Part shown: positions 34,036 to 42,420 of the stretch, piece after piece
How the letters are laid out: each line of letters starts with the position of its first letter
Position numbering within the stretch: position 1 is the stretch's first letter
From: Oscillospiraceae bacterium
Lineage (GTDB): Bacteria; Bacillota; Clostridia; Oscillospirales; Ruminococcaceae
Assembly (NCBI GenBank): GCA_017432285.1
Contig: JAFRJM010000006.1
Span: forward strand, 124,001-188,000
DNA: 64,000 nucleotides
Direction: 5' to 3'
Notes under the pieces: generated by a model
What the model was told of the DNA's origin: nothing
Seen by the model: the letters and a program-made list of their open reading frames with translations, nothing else
Databases searched by the model: none
Program-made: the position numbers and the translations under genes

Positions 34036-34776
34036 ATGGGCTTATTTGCAATTGGCGATCTGCATCTTCATTTTCAGACAGACATAAAGGTTAAAGGGCA
34101 GACAAAGGGTGTCTGGCGAGATCATGAGAGGAAATTTAAAAACGCCTGTGACCGGCAGATCACAGACAAAGATACGCTTGTGCTTGTGGGGGACCATACA
34201 TGGGGCAAAAACCTGTCCGAGTGCGAAGAAGATTTTTCGTATATAGAATCGCTGCCTGGAAGGAAGATACTGCTTCGCGGAAATCACGATATGTTCTGGG
34301 ATGCAAAGAAGACGTCTGAATTAAACGAGAGATTTCAGGGCAGGCTCGAATTCCTGCAGAACAACTACTACAGTTATGAAGACTATGCGCTTGTAGGGAC
34401 AAAAGGGTTTACCTTTGAAGGACCATTCTATCTGAACAGAAAAGGTCAGATAATCGGATGGGATGAAGAAAGGGAAAAGCATGCGGATTCCCTGATAGCC
34501 AGAGAAGCAGAAAGACTCAGAGTTTCATTCGAAGCTGCAAAGGCAGATGGATTCAGGAAGTTCATAATGTTCCTGCACTACCCTCCAACAAATATCCTGG
34601 AGGAAGAGAGTATATTTACAAAGATGGCGAAAGAATATGGGGCAGAACAGGTAATATATGCTCATAGCCATGGAGAAATGAGGTTTCATGACAGCCTGGA
34701 AGGAATGGTGGATGGAGTATATTATTCCCTTGTATCAGGCGATTTCCTCAAATGGTGCCCCAAAAAGATATTATGA
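34036..34776 (+). CDS. Calcineurin-like metallophosphoesterase
   Basis: 246 residues with the metal motifs in order: GDLHLH (residues 7-12), GDHTWG (about 53), GNHDMFWD (about 82), FLHYPP (about 178) and AHSHGE (about 211). GDH replaces the usual GDx(x). Substrate could be a phosphodiester or nucleotide. It is cotranscribed with the URO-D-like gene (RBS AGGAG) and closed by a terminator. Confidence 0.85.
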   Translation: MGLFAIGDLHLHFQTDIKVKGQTKGVWRDHERKFKNACDRQITDKDTLVLVGDHTWGKNLSECEEDFSYIESLPGRKILLRGNHDMFWDAKKTSELNERFQGRLEFLQNNYYSYEDYALVGTKGFTFEGPFYLNRKGQIIGWDEEREKHADSLIAREAERLRVSFEAAKADGFRKFIMFLHYPPTNILEEESIFTKMAKEYGAEQVIYAHSHGEMRFHDSLEGMVDGVYYSLVSGDFLKWCPKKIL

Positions 34777-34793
34777 AGAACAGCAGAAAATAA

Positions 34794-34836
34794 GAGCCGT
34801 ATCCGGTATCATCTCCGGAAACGGCTCGATTTTTTA
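34794..34836. terminator. Terminator between phosphoesterase and GNAT genes
   Basis: GAGCCGT...CCGG / CCGG...ACGGCTC hairpin, then GATTTTTT on the plus strand. It also serves the convergent GNAT gene less well. Confidence 0.8.
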
Positions 34837-35301
34837 CTTCAGACTCATAACATAGATCTGGCACGGGTTGTCATCACCCCATATTATCGGTATACACTCA
34901 AATTCCTTGAAGCCAAGGCTTTTGTAGAAGGCATTGGTCACGTCATACTCTTTGTACATACCTTCTTTTACCGTTTTTACCTGGAAGAATTCATAGCCAA
35001 GCTCGCTGGCTTTTTTCTTAGCGGCATTGAACAGTGCTGTACCGATTCCCATGTGATGATATTGCGGATGTACCCCCATAACAGCCAATTCGACGGTGGC
35101 GTTTCCTGTTTCCTTGAGACACAGAAAACCTTTGGGACCATCATTTGTGTCAGCGCAGAAGAACAGCCAATCAGCTGAATCAGCGATATACTGCTCACGG
35201 TATTCTGTAACTTCGAACCAGTCGGTAAGTGTTTCCAGAATCAATCTTGCGATTTGCACTCTTTCTTCCCGTTGTTCAACAAAACGAATTTCGAAATCCA
35301 T
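34834..35301 (-). CDS. GNAT family N-acetyltransferase
   Basis: 155 residues. The acetyl-CoA-binding motif A is VHPQYHHMGIGTALFNAA (about 78-95, Q/RxxGxG/A form), and motif B is NAFYKSLGFKEFE. The preceding beta strand is ATVELAVMGV. The substrate is unknown. It lies just downstream of the aro operon on the same strand but 28 bp away with its own RBS (AAGGAGAAT). Confidence 0.82.
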   Translation of the reverse strand: MDFEIRFVEQREERVQIARLILETLTDWFEVTEYREQYIADSADWLFFCADTNDGPKGFLCLKETGNATVELAVMGVHPQYHHMGIGTALFNAAKKKASELGYEFFQVKTVKEGMYKEYDVTNAFYKSLGFKEFECIPIIWGDDNPCQIYVMSLK

Positions 35302-35329
35302 GAATATTCTCCTTAAAAAAACACTAGTA

Positions 35330-36568
35330 TTAGCAATGTTCTAAAAAATGTCTCCAGATATCTTCTGCGGCTTCCTGAGGGGTTCTGTTATTGTCTATCA
35401 GATAGTCACGGAATGAATCGTACATTGGTTTGCGGATATTGAACAGATCATTGAGATCCATTGAAAGAGATATCGGACGGCCTTCCTTTGAAAGCAGGGA
35501 AAGATCTCTGTCCAATTGGTACAAGATCCCGTTCTGATGAAGGAGGTCATAGTTCTCTTCTCTTGTAACAGAACCGCCTCCTGTGACCAGTATGATTCCG
35601 CTTTCTTTTCCGTATTTCGCCAGCTGTCTCGTCTCGAGTTTTCTGAATCCGCTTTCGCCTGATTCAGAAAAGATAGCTGGAATAGAAATGCCGGCATCTT
35701 TTTCGATCTCAGTATCTATATCTATAACAGGCCTTTCTGACAGTTTTCCCAACAGATTGCCGACCGTCGTTTTACCGCATCCCGGCATGCCGATTATAAC
35801 TATGTTCTCGGTCTTCGCTCTGATCATAGAGATGAGATTTTCTATCTCTGCGGCTGGTGTCGTTTTGCCGGTAAACAATCTCTCGGATTCACAGGCCTGG
35901 GCGACAAGCATCGGAAGGCCGCCGGAGTAGGGGATAGCAAGTTTTTCAGCCTGCATCAGAAGCTTTGTTCTGGCTGGATTGTAAATTACGTCAAGAACGC
36001 AGTTCAGACTGCTGAAAACAGTCAGATCCACAGGGGATATGCCTGTGTCAGGATACATTCCCACCGGCGTAGTATTGATCAGTATATCGAAATCAGAATA
36101 CTCGGAGAGCGAGTCATAGGTTGGATGCTCTGTCCTCGAGATAGAAACTATCTGAGCTGCACCTTCCTTACGGGCAACATATGTGGCTGTCCGGGACGTT
36201 CCGCCGGTACCGAGTATGATGACTTTTGCGTCCTTGAAGGAAGCTCCTGCTCGCTTAGCCATATATGATAAGCCATAAGCATCAGTATTGTAGCCTATCA
36301 GCCCGCCATTGCCATCCGGTATAAGCGTATTGACACTGCCTATCTCAGAAGCGCTTTCATCAAGAGATGAACAGAAAGGGATCACAGATCTTTTGAATGG
36401 GATCGTTACATTTAATCCGGCTACAGTATGCTGGCTGAAGAACTGATCCAGAACTCCGTCAGCGATCTCAAATAGCTGATAATCAGTATTTCCCAGTTCT
36501 TTATGGATGGGTACTGACCAGCTGTGCCTTAGGGTTGAGCCGATCAGACCATATACAGGTTCACTCAT
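35330..36568 (-). CDS. aroE-aroK: Shikimate dehydrogenase - shikimate kinase fusion
   Basis: 412 residues, two enzymes in one chain. Residues ~1-250 are shikimate dehydrogenase: IGSTLRHSWSVPIHKELG, GLNVTIPFKRSVIPF with the catalytic Lys, and the NADP loop LGTGGTSRTATYVARKEG. Residues ~252-412 are shikimate kinase: Walker A GMPGCGKTTVG, DIDTEIE, GFRKLETRQL, GGGSV and the lid EGRPIS. It catalyses steps 4 and 5 of the shikimate pathway in the cytosol. The start codon overlaps the end of the chorismate mutase gene by 8 bp. Confidence 0.92.
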   Translation of the reverse strand: MSEPVYGLIGSTLRHSWSVPIHKELGNTDYQLFEIADGVLDQFFSQHTVAGLNVTIPFKRSVIPFCSSLDESASEIGSVNTLIPDGNGGLIGYNTDAYGLSYMAKRAGASFKDAKVIILGTGGTSRTATYVARKEGAAQIVSISRTEHPTYDSLSEYSDFDILINTTPVGMYPDTGISPVDLTVFSSLNCVLDVIYNPARTKLLMQAEKLAIPYSGGLPMLVAQACESERLFTGKTTPAAEIENLISMIRAKTENIVIIGMPGCGKTTVGNLLGKLSERPVIDIDTEIEKDAGISIPAIFSESGESGFRKLETRQLAKYGKESGIILVTGGGSVTREENYDLLHQNGILYQLDRDLSLLSKEGRPISLSMDLNDLFNIRKPMYDSFRDYLIDNNRTPQEAAEDIWRHFLEHC

Positions 36569-36878
36569 TTTTGTTCTCCGGCTGATCTTCTTTGCCTGAA
36601 TAAGCCATGGCCTCTTTCTGTGAAAGATGTTTGACCTGACAGGCCTTGGAGAGTTCCATCAGTGTACTGAAAAGCTGGCGGGCATAGATCGCCTTATCAC
36701 CGGCTTTTTTCTGTACATCCTCAAGGATCTCGTTTTCCCGCACTCTGTTGAGAATCGGGAGACTGTGCTCTTTTTTATAATCTGCGATCTGCTCAGAGCA
36801 TTCCATACGCTCAAGAAATAGTGAGAGGATCTTGTCATCTATCTCATCTATTCTGTTTCTTAGATTTTTTAGTTCCAT
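36561..36878 (-). CDS. Chorismate mutase, AroQ type
   Basis: 105 residues, monofunctional AroQ fold. The N-terminal helix LKNLRNRIDEIDDKILSLFLERM carries the usual active-site Arg, and KKEHSLPILNRVRENEIL carries the second Arg/Lys set. It converts chorismate to prephenate. The start at 36878 is set by CGGAGG 6 nt upstream; a longer in-frame extension would run back into aroC. Two bases separate it from aroC. Confidence 0.88.
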   Translation of the reverse strand: MELKNLRNRIDEIDDKILSLFLERMECSEQIADYKKEHSLPILNRVRENEILEDVQKKAGDKAIYARQLFSTLMELSKACQVKHLSQKEAMAYSGKEDQPENKNE

Positions 36879-36880
36879 TG

Positions 36881-37957
36881 TCAACCTCCGAGTAGAACAT
36901 CCAGTAAAACGCATGAGACGGCAGCTTCTACTACAGGAACGGCACGAACAGCGATACATGCATCATGTCTGCCATTTATAGAGATCTCTGTTTCCTCCAT
37001 ACGAGACAGCGACACTGTCTTCTGCGGCAGACCTATAGAAGCCGTTGGTTTGAAAGCGACCTGCACCAGAATAGGCATCCCGTTTGAGATACCTCCCTGT
37101 ATGCCTCCGGAATTGTTCGTCTCTGTGGCTATCCTGCCGTCTTTTATGCAGAAAGGATCATTGTGTTCAGATCCTCTCTGATATGCGGCAGAGAAACCGG
37201 AACCGAACGAAACGCCTTTGACACCTGGTATTCCGAACAAAACGCCTGCCAGCAGGTTTTCCAGTCCGTCAAACATCGGATCTCCGTACCCGCCGGGGAA
37301 AGATGTGACACAGCATTCAACGATGCCTCCCACAGAATCCTGCGTCTCGGATGCCGAAAGTATCTCTTCTTTCATCGTTATCATCGCATCTTCATTGATA
37401 ACCGGAAGCTCTTTTGCCGCCAGATCATCAAACAGATCTTTTGAAGGGTACAGCGGAAAGGATTCATCAATTGCTGTTCCCACAGACATCAGGTGTGCGC
37501 CAACATTTATCCCGCGGTCTTCCAGAAGCTGCTTGGCAATACCTCCTGCTATACACAGCGGGGCAGTAAGGCGTCCGGAAAAATGTCCGCCTCCGCGAAG
37601 ATCCACCGAATCACCATATTTAAGCCTTGCTGTGTAATCCGCGTGGGATGGCCTTGGTGTATCTGCCAGTGACTCATAATCTGAAGAACGTTGATCGGAA
37701 TTATAGATCACAGCAGAAAGAATCTCACCGGTCAATGTGTTGCCTTCCAGTCCTGACTGAAACTCAGGAGAATCGGATTCTTTTCTTTTGGAAGTCAGAG
37801 AGTTCCTCCCGGGAGCGCGTCTTTCCATAAATGCATTAAGCTTGTCGAGATCTATCCTGGAACCGGCGGGAAATCCCTGAACATCAACACCGATCGAGGG
37901 GCCGTGCGACTCTCCCCAAATAGATACTCTCAGTGCTTTTCCGAATTCAGATGACAT
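36881..37957 (-). CDS. aroC: Chorismate synthase
   Basis: 358 residues. Conserved signatures are ALRVSIWGESHGPSIG (start), RRAPGRNSLTSKRKESDSPEF, the RPSHADYTARLKYG segment, DLRGGGHFSGRLTAPLCIAGGIAK, and the C-terminal GRHDACIAVRAVPVVEA. It uses reduced FMN to convert EPSP to chorismate. The start at 37957 is chosen because GGAGGAATTGTC precedes it and the family starts here. It overlaps the aroA end by 11 bp. Confidence 0.95.
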   Translation of the reverse strand: MSSEFGKALRVSIWGESHGPSIGVDVQGFPAGSRIDLDKLNAFMERRAPGRNSLTSKRKESDSPEFQSGLEGNTLTGEILSAVIYNSDQRSSDYESLADTPRPSHADYTARLKYGDSVDLRGGGHFSGRLTAPLCIAGGIAKQLLEDRGINVGAHLMSVGTAIDESFPLYPSKDLFDDLAAKELPVINEDAMITMKEEILSASETQDSVGGIVECCVTSFPGGYGDPMFDGLENLLAGVLFGIPGVKGVSFGSGFSAAYQRGSEHNDPFCIKDGRIATETNNSGGIQGGISNGMPILVQVAFKPTASIGLPQKTVSLSRMEETEISINGRHDACIAVRAVPVVEAAVSCVLLDVLLGG

Positions 37958-39233
37958 TGACAATTCCTCCGATAGATCTAAAGTCGTCAAAGAAAGTGGG
38001 GTAGGATTTGCTGACTGATTCAGCATTTGTAACGGTTACGGGTGTATCTGTAAGGCAAGACGCTATCGCAGCTGCCATTACGATTCTGTGGTCACCGAAG
38101 GAATCAATGGTTCCTCCTCTGATATCAGAACCTCCGGATATGACCAGCGAATCAGGAGAGGATCTTGCCTGGCAATTTAGACTGCATACCATTCTTTCTA
38201 TAGAGATTATCCTGTCGCTTTCTTTGTACCTCTGGCGTTCCGCGTTTACGAACTCAGTGTTTCCGTCTGCTGCCATTGCAGCGACAGCAAGAGAAGGCAT
38301 AAGGTCAGGGTTCGAATCGATATCGATAGCAGCTCCGTGCAGTCTGGCTCCTTCTGAAAGTATTCCGCCGGAGCTGGTTTTGAGATGAGCGCCAAAAGAC
38401 TCAAGGATATGTATTATGTTTTTATCTCCCTGAGGAGAAGAAACTTCCAGGTTTTTTACAGTTACCGAATTACAGCCGTTCAATAGACCTGCTACCAGAA
38501 AAGCAGATGCGTTGGACCAGTCTCCGCCTATTGTGACAGTTCCCGGTGAACGGTACCTTATTGGTCCGGACAGATAATACCTGTCTCCGTCACGAATGAC
38601 ATTGACTCCGAATTTCGACATTATATCGACGGTGATATCGATATATGAAGAAGAACGCAATTCGGTTGACAGAACGATATCGCTGCCACTGTCGAGAAGA
38701 GGAAGCGTGAGAAGCAAGCCGGACAGGTACTGGGATGTGACATTGCCTGATATGTAGAACCTTCCGTCTGACAGATTACCGGATAATTCCAAAGGAAGTC
38801 CTTTGGCTGAACTTGTTATTCCGTGTTCTTCCAGAGTAATCAGAAGATCCGAGATAGGCCGTTCAGAAAGATGTTCTCCGCCAGTGAAACTGGCATTAAA
38901 AGAAGATGCTGCGGCAATAGGGAGCATAAACCTAAGCGTTGACGCACTCTCTCTGCAGTCCATTTCCGGTCTGCAGGTACGGGATGAAAGCGGACGCACA
39001 TGGAACATGTTGGGAACGAACGATATGTCTGCTCCGAGAGCGCATAAGCATGATATTGTAGCTTTGATATCATCCGGGATGATTTCTTCGTATGCGTATG
39101 CTGATCCCGGGATGATGATATCGGTCTGATCTTCACAAAAAGAAGCGCAGATCAACGCACGGTGCAATTCGGATTTGGACGGAATTGCCGTGACTGTTCC
39201 TTTTAAAATAGAAGGGGTGATCTGAACTGTCAT
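37947..39233 (-). CDS. aroA: 3-phosphoshikimate 1-carboxyvinyltransferase (EPSP synthase)
   Basis: 428 residues. Motifs: TAIPSKSELHRALICASF at the N-terminus (Lys and Ser for PEP and shikimate 3-phosphate), CRESASTLRFMLPIAAA, QYLSGLLLTLP, and the C-terminal KESDRIISIERM and DHRIVMAAAIA. It adds the enolpyruvyl group to shikimate 3-phosphate. It is first of the aro operon. The ATG at 39233 lacks a good Shine-Dalgarno sequence (GAGATAGCAG). The operon order is aroA, aroC, chorismate mutase, aroE-aroK; DAHP synthase, aroB and aroD are not in the window. Confidence 0.93.
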   Translation of the reverse strand: MTVQITPSILKGTVTAIPSKSELHRALICASFCEDQTDIIIPGSAYAYEEIIPDDIKATISCLCALGADISFVPNMFHVRPLSSRTCRPEMDCRESASTLRFMLPIAAASSFNASFTGGEHLSERPISDLLITLEEHGITSSAKGLPLELSGNLSDGRFYISGNVTSQYLSGLLLTLPLLDSGSDIVLSTELRSSSYIDITVDIMSKFGVNVIRDGDRYYLSGPIRYRSPGTVTIGGDWSNASAFLVAGLLNGCNSVTVKNLEVSSPQGDKNIIHILESFGAHLKTSSGGILSEGARLHGAAIDIDSNPDLMPSLAVAAMAADGNTEFVNAERQRYKESDRIISIERMVCSLNCQARSSPDSLVISGGSDIRGGTIDSFGDHRIVMAAAIASCLTDTPVTVTNAESVSKSYPTFFDDFRSIGGIVNVI

Positions 39234-39379
39234 TCTGCTATCTCGATTTTGATATGATACAGGAATACGTAACAATACCATTTTCGCTAAAGGAAGCAAA
39301 GAAATCAAGATAATTGCATGCTGTAGCGGAAAGAGCAAGATACTGGTTATAATGAGAGAGAAAAAGGAGAACGTCGGAT

Positions 39380-40306
39380 ATGGATAATTGGGGAGAAAAG
39401 ATGGAATACTGTTTTTCCAGATTGGAGGAACGTATTTTAAGTGCGGTCGATAAAACCGATACAGACATTTTGTTTGACGGCTTCAGGCAGATCAGTTTAC
39501 CAACACTGGTTACAGGAGTCGGCGGTTCAAGCGTAGTAAGCGCTTATTTCAGCAAGGTCATACGCACAAAGAACAATGTCATATGCAACGAAGTAATGCC
39601 GAGAGATATGCTGTACATGCCGCTGGATGGATACAGAAACGTTGTGGCGTGCAGCTATTCGGGGAAGAATATAGGTGTTAAAGCGTCATTCGCTAACGGA
39701 CTGAAGAAGTATTTATATTCCGTAAATACTATTGAAGGCACAGAACCCTTGCAGTACACAGTATCTGAGGAAGAGGAGAGTTTTGTTTCTGTTTCCGGTA
39801 CTTTGATCCCGATGTCATTGCTGTTGCTATACTATGCGGATGACGATACAGATCTTCTGAAAGAGATAATCCGTACATCCGTAAACTGGTCCGGTCTTCC
39901 TTCTTCGAAAGTTATCGAGGTCCTTTACGGATATGAACAGAGTACTGCCGCCAGAATGCTTGAGTCGACGATGACTGAAGGGGCTTTGGCTGCTCCTGTC
40001 CTGCATGAAAAATACAACTATTGCCATGGAAGATGCCAGCTGAATGATGAACAGAAAAATGATCTCATATATTTTCCGGGGGATAACGGCCTGGATGAAA
40101 TATATGAGATTGAACTGCCGACTTTTTACAGATCTGTTACTAGGATGGAAGGCAGATACTCGGACCCGGTCGTAAATGATTTCTATCTGACATATCAGTC
40201 ACTGCTCCTTTGCAAAGCTATTGCTGAGGATAAGGGAAAGGATCTCAGCAGGAAGAATGTACCGGATATCAGCGATAAACTGTATCTATATATCGGAGAT
40301 ATGTAG
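39380..40306 (+). CDS. Divergent SIS-domain-like protein
   Basis: 308 residues. The N-terminal half looks like one SIS domain: LVTGVGGSSVVSAYFSKVI (about 37-55) and ACSYSGKNIGVKASFANG (about 90-107) in place of the usual SxSGxTxE. The second half has no EFFHG motif and no RRYY ending, so it is not a close relative of SIS1-SIS6. C-terminal YDPVVNDFYLTYQSLLLC could be a degenerate second SIS. AAGGAG is 10 nt upstream; TATAAT at 39348 may be the -10. A lone ABC ATPase follows 38 bp on. Function is unknown. Confidence 0.6.
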   Translation: MDNWGEKMEYCFSRLEERILSAVDKTDTDILFDGFRQISLPTLVTGVGGSSVVSAYFSKVIRTKNNVICNEVMPRDMLYMPLDGYRNVVACSYSGKNIGVKASFANGLKKYLYSVNTIEGTEPLQYTVSEEEESFVSVSGTLIPMSLLLLYYADDDTDLLKEIIRTSVNWSGLPSSKVIEVLYGYEQSTAARMLESTMTEGALAAPVLHEKYNYCHGRCQLNDEQKNDLIYFPGDNGLDEIYEIELPTFYRSVTRMEGRYSDPVVNDFYLTYQSLLLCKAIAEDKGKDLSRKNVPDISDKLYLYIGDM

Positions 40307-40344
40307 TGGTGGTATAATTTAACAAAACCGAAAAGAGAGCTGCA

Positions 40345-41427
40345 TTGAAGATCACACTGGAAAATCTGAATAAGATATATATCGCAAGAAGTAAAGGATA
40401 CAGCGAGCAGATCGTTGCTGTCCGTGATTTCAGTTTCGTATTTCCGGAAGGGAAGATGGTATGTCTGCTTGGACCCTCAGGATGCGGGAAAAGCACACTG
40501 CTCAGTCTGATCAACGGGTTGGAGACACCGGATTCCGGAAAGATCTATTTTGGTGATGAAGATGTTACCGAATGGCCACCGGAAAAACGAGCGGTAGGTA
40601 TGGTGTTCCAGAACTATGCTCTGTATTCTCATATGAGCGTCAGGCAGAATATCAGGATGCCCCTTGAGAATCCGTTCAGAGGAGAGACGCCGGAAAAGAG
40701 AGAACAGGACAGAAAAGTGGAGGAGATAGCAGACCTGATCCAGATCAGGGAGCTCCTTGATCGAAGGCCGGATGAACTGTCTGGCGGACAGCAGCAGAGA
40801 GTTTCCATCGCACGTGCACTGGTGCGGAGACCGGAAATCCTTCTTCTTGATGAACCATTGTCGAATCTTGATAAGATGCTCCGCATGCAGATACTCGAGG
40901 AGATAAGAAAGATCCAGGAAGACCTTCATGTTACAACTGTCTTTGTCACACATGATCAGGAGGAGGCGATGGGGATCGCAGATCTGATCGTTGTTATGAG
41001 AGACGGCATGATCCAGCAGGCAGGAAGTCCAGAGGAGGTATACCGTTTTCCGGACAACATATTCACTGCAAGATTCCTTGGATATCCTGAGATCAATCTG
41101 GTGTCCGGGAGTGTCCGCTCTGAAAAACTGTACTGCGGTTCAGACCTGCTGTTTGATTCTATGGCTCTTGAAGATCAGGATGTGATCATAGGGATACGTC
41201 CTGAAGATCTGGAGCTTAGAGAAGACGGCGTTATCTTATGCAGGTACAACCGTTCGGAGATACAGGGAAAAGACCGCATTCTAGTTTGTGAATATCATGG
41301 CGCAGTACTGAAAAGTATTCTGCCTACGGGTTTTGAGGAGATTTCAGAAGGAGAAGTACGGTTCAGTTGCAAAAAAGAAAAGCTTATGCTTTTTTCTCCT
41401 GAGACCGGTAACAGGATCGTATTGTGA
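40345..41427 (+). CDS. ABC transporter ATP-binding protein, MalK/UgpC-like (orphan)
   Basis: 360 residues from a TTG start. NBD: Walker A GPSGCGKST (about 44), Q-loop FQNYALY, signature ELSGGQQQRVSIARAL, Walker B ILLLDEPLSNLD, H-loop FVTHDQEEA. A C-terminal regulatory OB-type (TOBE) domain follows from about 245. This layout belongs to the CUT1/MalK group, which usually serves several importers. No permease or binding protein is near, so it may energise transporters encoded elsewhere. The TTG start is preceded by AAAGAGAG. Confidence 0.82.
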   Translation: MKITLENLNKIYIARSKGYSEQIVAVRDFSFVFPEGKMVCLLGPSGCGKSTLLSLINGLETPDSGKIYFGDEDVTEWPPEKRAVGMVFQNYALYSHMSVRQNIRMPLENPFRGETPEKREQDRKVEEIADLIQIRELLDRRPDELSGGQQQRVSIARALVRRPEILLLDEPLSNLDKMLRMQILEEIRKIQEDLHVTTVFVTHDQEEAMGIADLIVVMRDGMIQQAGSPEEVYRFPDNIFTARFLGYPEINLVSGSVRSEKLYCGSDLLFDSMALEDQDVIIGIRPEDLELREDGVILCRYNRSEIQGKDRILVCEYHGAVLKSILPTGFEEISEGEVRFSCKKEKLMLFSPETGNRIVL

Positions 41428-41455
41428 ACAAACTGTTAATCTTTAACGCTTTACC

Positions 41456-41483
41456 TTGACAGCGTGCTGAAAGGTGGTACTAT
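41456..41483 (+). promoter_or_regulatory. Promoter of riboswitch 2 transcript
   Basis: TTGACA (41456-41461), 16-nt spacer, TACTAT (41478-41483), 7 nt before the aptamer. The same 7-nt distance is found at copy 1. TATATT at 41481 is an alternative -10 with a 19-nt spacer. Confidence 0.6.
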
Positions 41484-41490
41484 ATTGCCA

Positions 41491-41585
41491 GATAAAGGGG
41501 AGTAGCGGAACACCGTAAGGTGATCTTGAAACCGTCATTACGAAGCAACAGCTTCCGTATCAAGTGAGACTGCAAGACTTTTATC
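41491..41585 (+). promoter_or_regulatory. yybP-ykoY (manganese) riboswitch aptamer, copy 2
   Basis: GATAAA, GGGGAGTAGC, hairpins with GGAACACCG and GAAGC...GCTTCC, GTGAGAC and GCAAGACTTTTATC. The order and loop sequences match copy 1 at 14546-14640 closely, with changes mainly in the variable hairpins. It controls a pair of small genes that are not among the usual members of this regulon (mntP, yoaB-type ATPases, TerC). Confidence 0.85.
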
Positions 41586-41620
41586 GTGATTACGAGTCAC
41601 GGTAGAGGTCTTATTTTTTT
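41574..41620 (+). terminator. Expression-platform terminator of riboswitch 2
   Basis: AAGACTTTTATCGTGA pairs over 16 positions (with G-U) with TCACGGTAGAGGTCTT; ATTTTTTT follows. It shares AAGACTTTTATC with the aptamer closing stem, so ligand binding should prevent termination. Confidence 0.85.
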
Positions 41621-41658
41621 GCGCTTCTGCTGTGACAGAAGAAACGGAGGATTTTGAA

Positions 41659-42075
41659 ATGTACAACAGAGAAAAGGAAGTCCGCGAGGCAATAAATGCA
41701 GGGCAGAGAGCGCTTGACAGTTTATATCTTGCAGAACGCAAGATGAGCAACGCATCAGATTGGGGATTCCTTGATCTTCTGGGAGGAAAATGGTTTTCAG
41801 GACTTATGAAACATTCAAATCTCAGTGATGCGACCGTGCTTTTGCGTAAAGCGAAAAGAGAGGTAGAGCAATTCCGCTCTGAGCTCGGTGATATCCGTGA
41901 TATACCGGACATGTCATATGAGATAGGAGATTTCCTCACGTTTGCAGATTTCTTCTGGGACGGTCCGATAGCGGACATTTTAGTGCAGTCCCGTATCAGG
42001 GATTGCAGAAGAAAGATCGATGATGCGACGCTCAAGATAGAGCGTATCATCAGAGAACTGAAACAATACGTATGA
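41659..42075 (+). CDS. Uncharacterised helical protein under riboswitch control
   Basis: 138 residues, soluble and mostly helical. It starts MYNREKEVREAINAGQRAL and has a Gly/Trp-rich middle (SDWGFLDLLGGKWFSGLMKHS, about 34-54), then two long helices. No Cys or His clusters suggest a metal site. I do not recognise the family. The ATG at 41659 has GGAGG 8 nt upstream, better than the in-frame ATG at 41632, which sits in the terminator tail region. A membrane protein gene follows closely. Confidence 0.65.
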   Translation: MYNREKEVREAINAGQRALDSLYLAERKMSNASDWGFLDLLGGKWFSGLMKHSNLSDATVLLRKAKREVEQFRSELGDIRDIPDMSYEIGDFLTFADFFWDGPIADILVQSRIRDCRRKIDDATLKIERIIRELKQYV

Positions 42076-42089
42076 AGGAGGACAATAAA

Positions 42090-42302
42090 ATGATCATTCT
42101 GTTCTTTTTAATCATTGGATTAGTATTTGAAATTCTTCGCTTCACTATCCGTATAGCAGGAAAACTCGCAGGAGCATTCTTTGGATTTGCAATATTCCTT
42201 GCAAGCATTTCATTTGCAGCTCATGCAGTGGTGCTGATCTTCAGACTTCTGCCGGTAGCAGTATTGTTCATGATCGCAATGTCGCTCCTGTCATTTGCCT
42301 GA
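42090..42302 (+). CDS. Small membrane protein, second gene of the riboswitch operon
   Basis: 70 residues, almost all hydrophobic: two or three membrane helices with only a few Arg/Lys (RFTIRIAGK, IFRLLP). The ATG at 42090 has AAGGAGG 8 nt upstream. An earlier in-frame ATG at 42072 overlaps the previous stop codon and lacks an RBS. Partner of the preceding soluble protein, function unknown. Confidence 0.65.
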   Translation: MIILFFLIIGLVFEILRFTIRIAGKLAGAFFGFAIFLASISFAAHAVVLIFRLLPVAVLFMIAMSLLSFA

Positions 42303-42319
42303 ACAGGCAAATAGGTAAT

Positions 42320-42384
42320 ACGGTCTGCCATGGAAGTTTCCATCCAATAATGTGTGGAGGCTTCAAAAAGGCGGACCGTTTTGT
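42320..42384 (+). terminator. Terminator of the riboswitch 2 operon
   Basis: ACGGTCTGCC / GGCGGACCGT, 10 bp with a 40-nt loop that holds a small hairpin; then TTTTGTTAT. Confidence 0.6.
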
Positions 42385-42420
42385 TATATTTGTAGCGAGA
42401 TCGCTGGAGAGGTGTGTGTG

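Noticed and set aside
36879..36959. Upstream extension of the chorismate mutase frame
   Set aside because: The extension lies inside aroC; the ATG at 36878 has a proper CGGAGG site.
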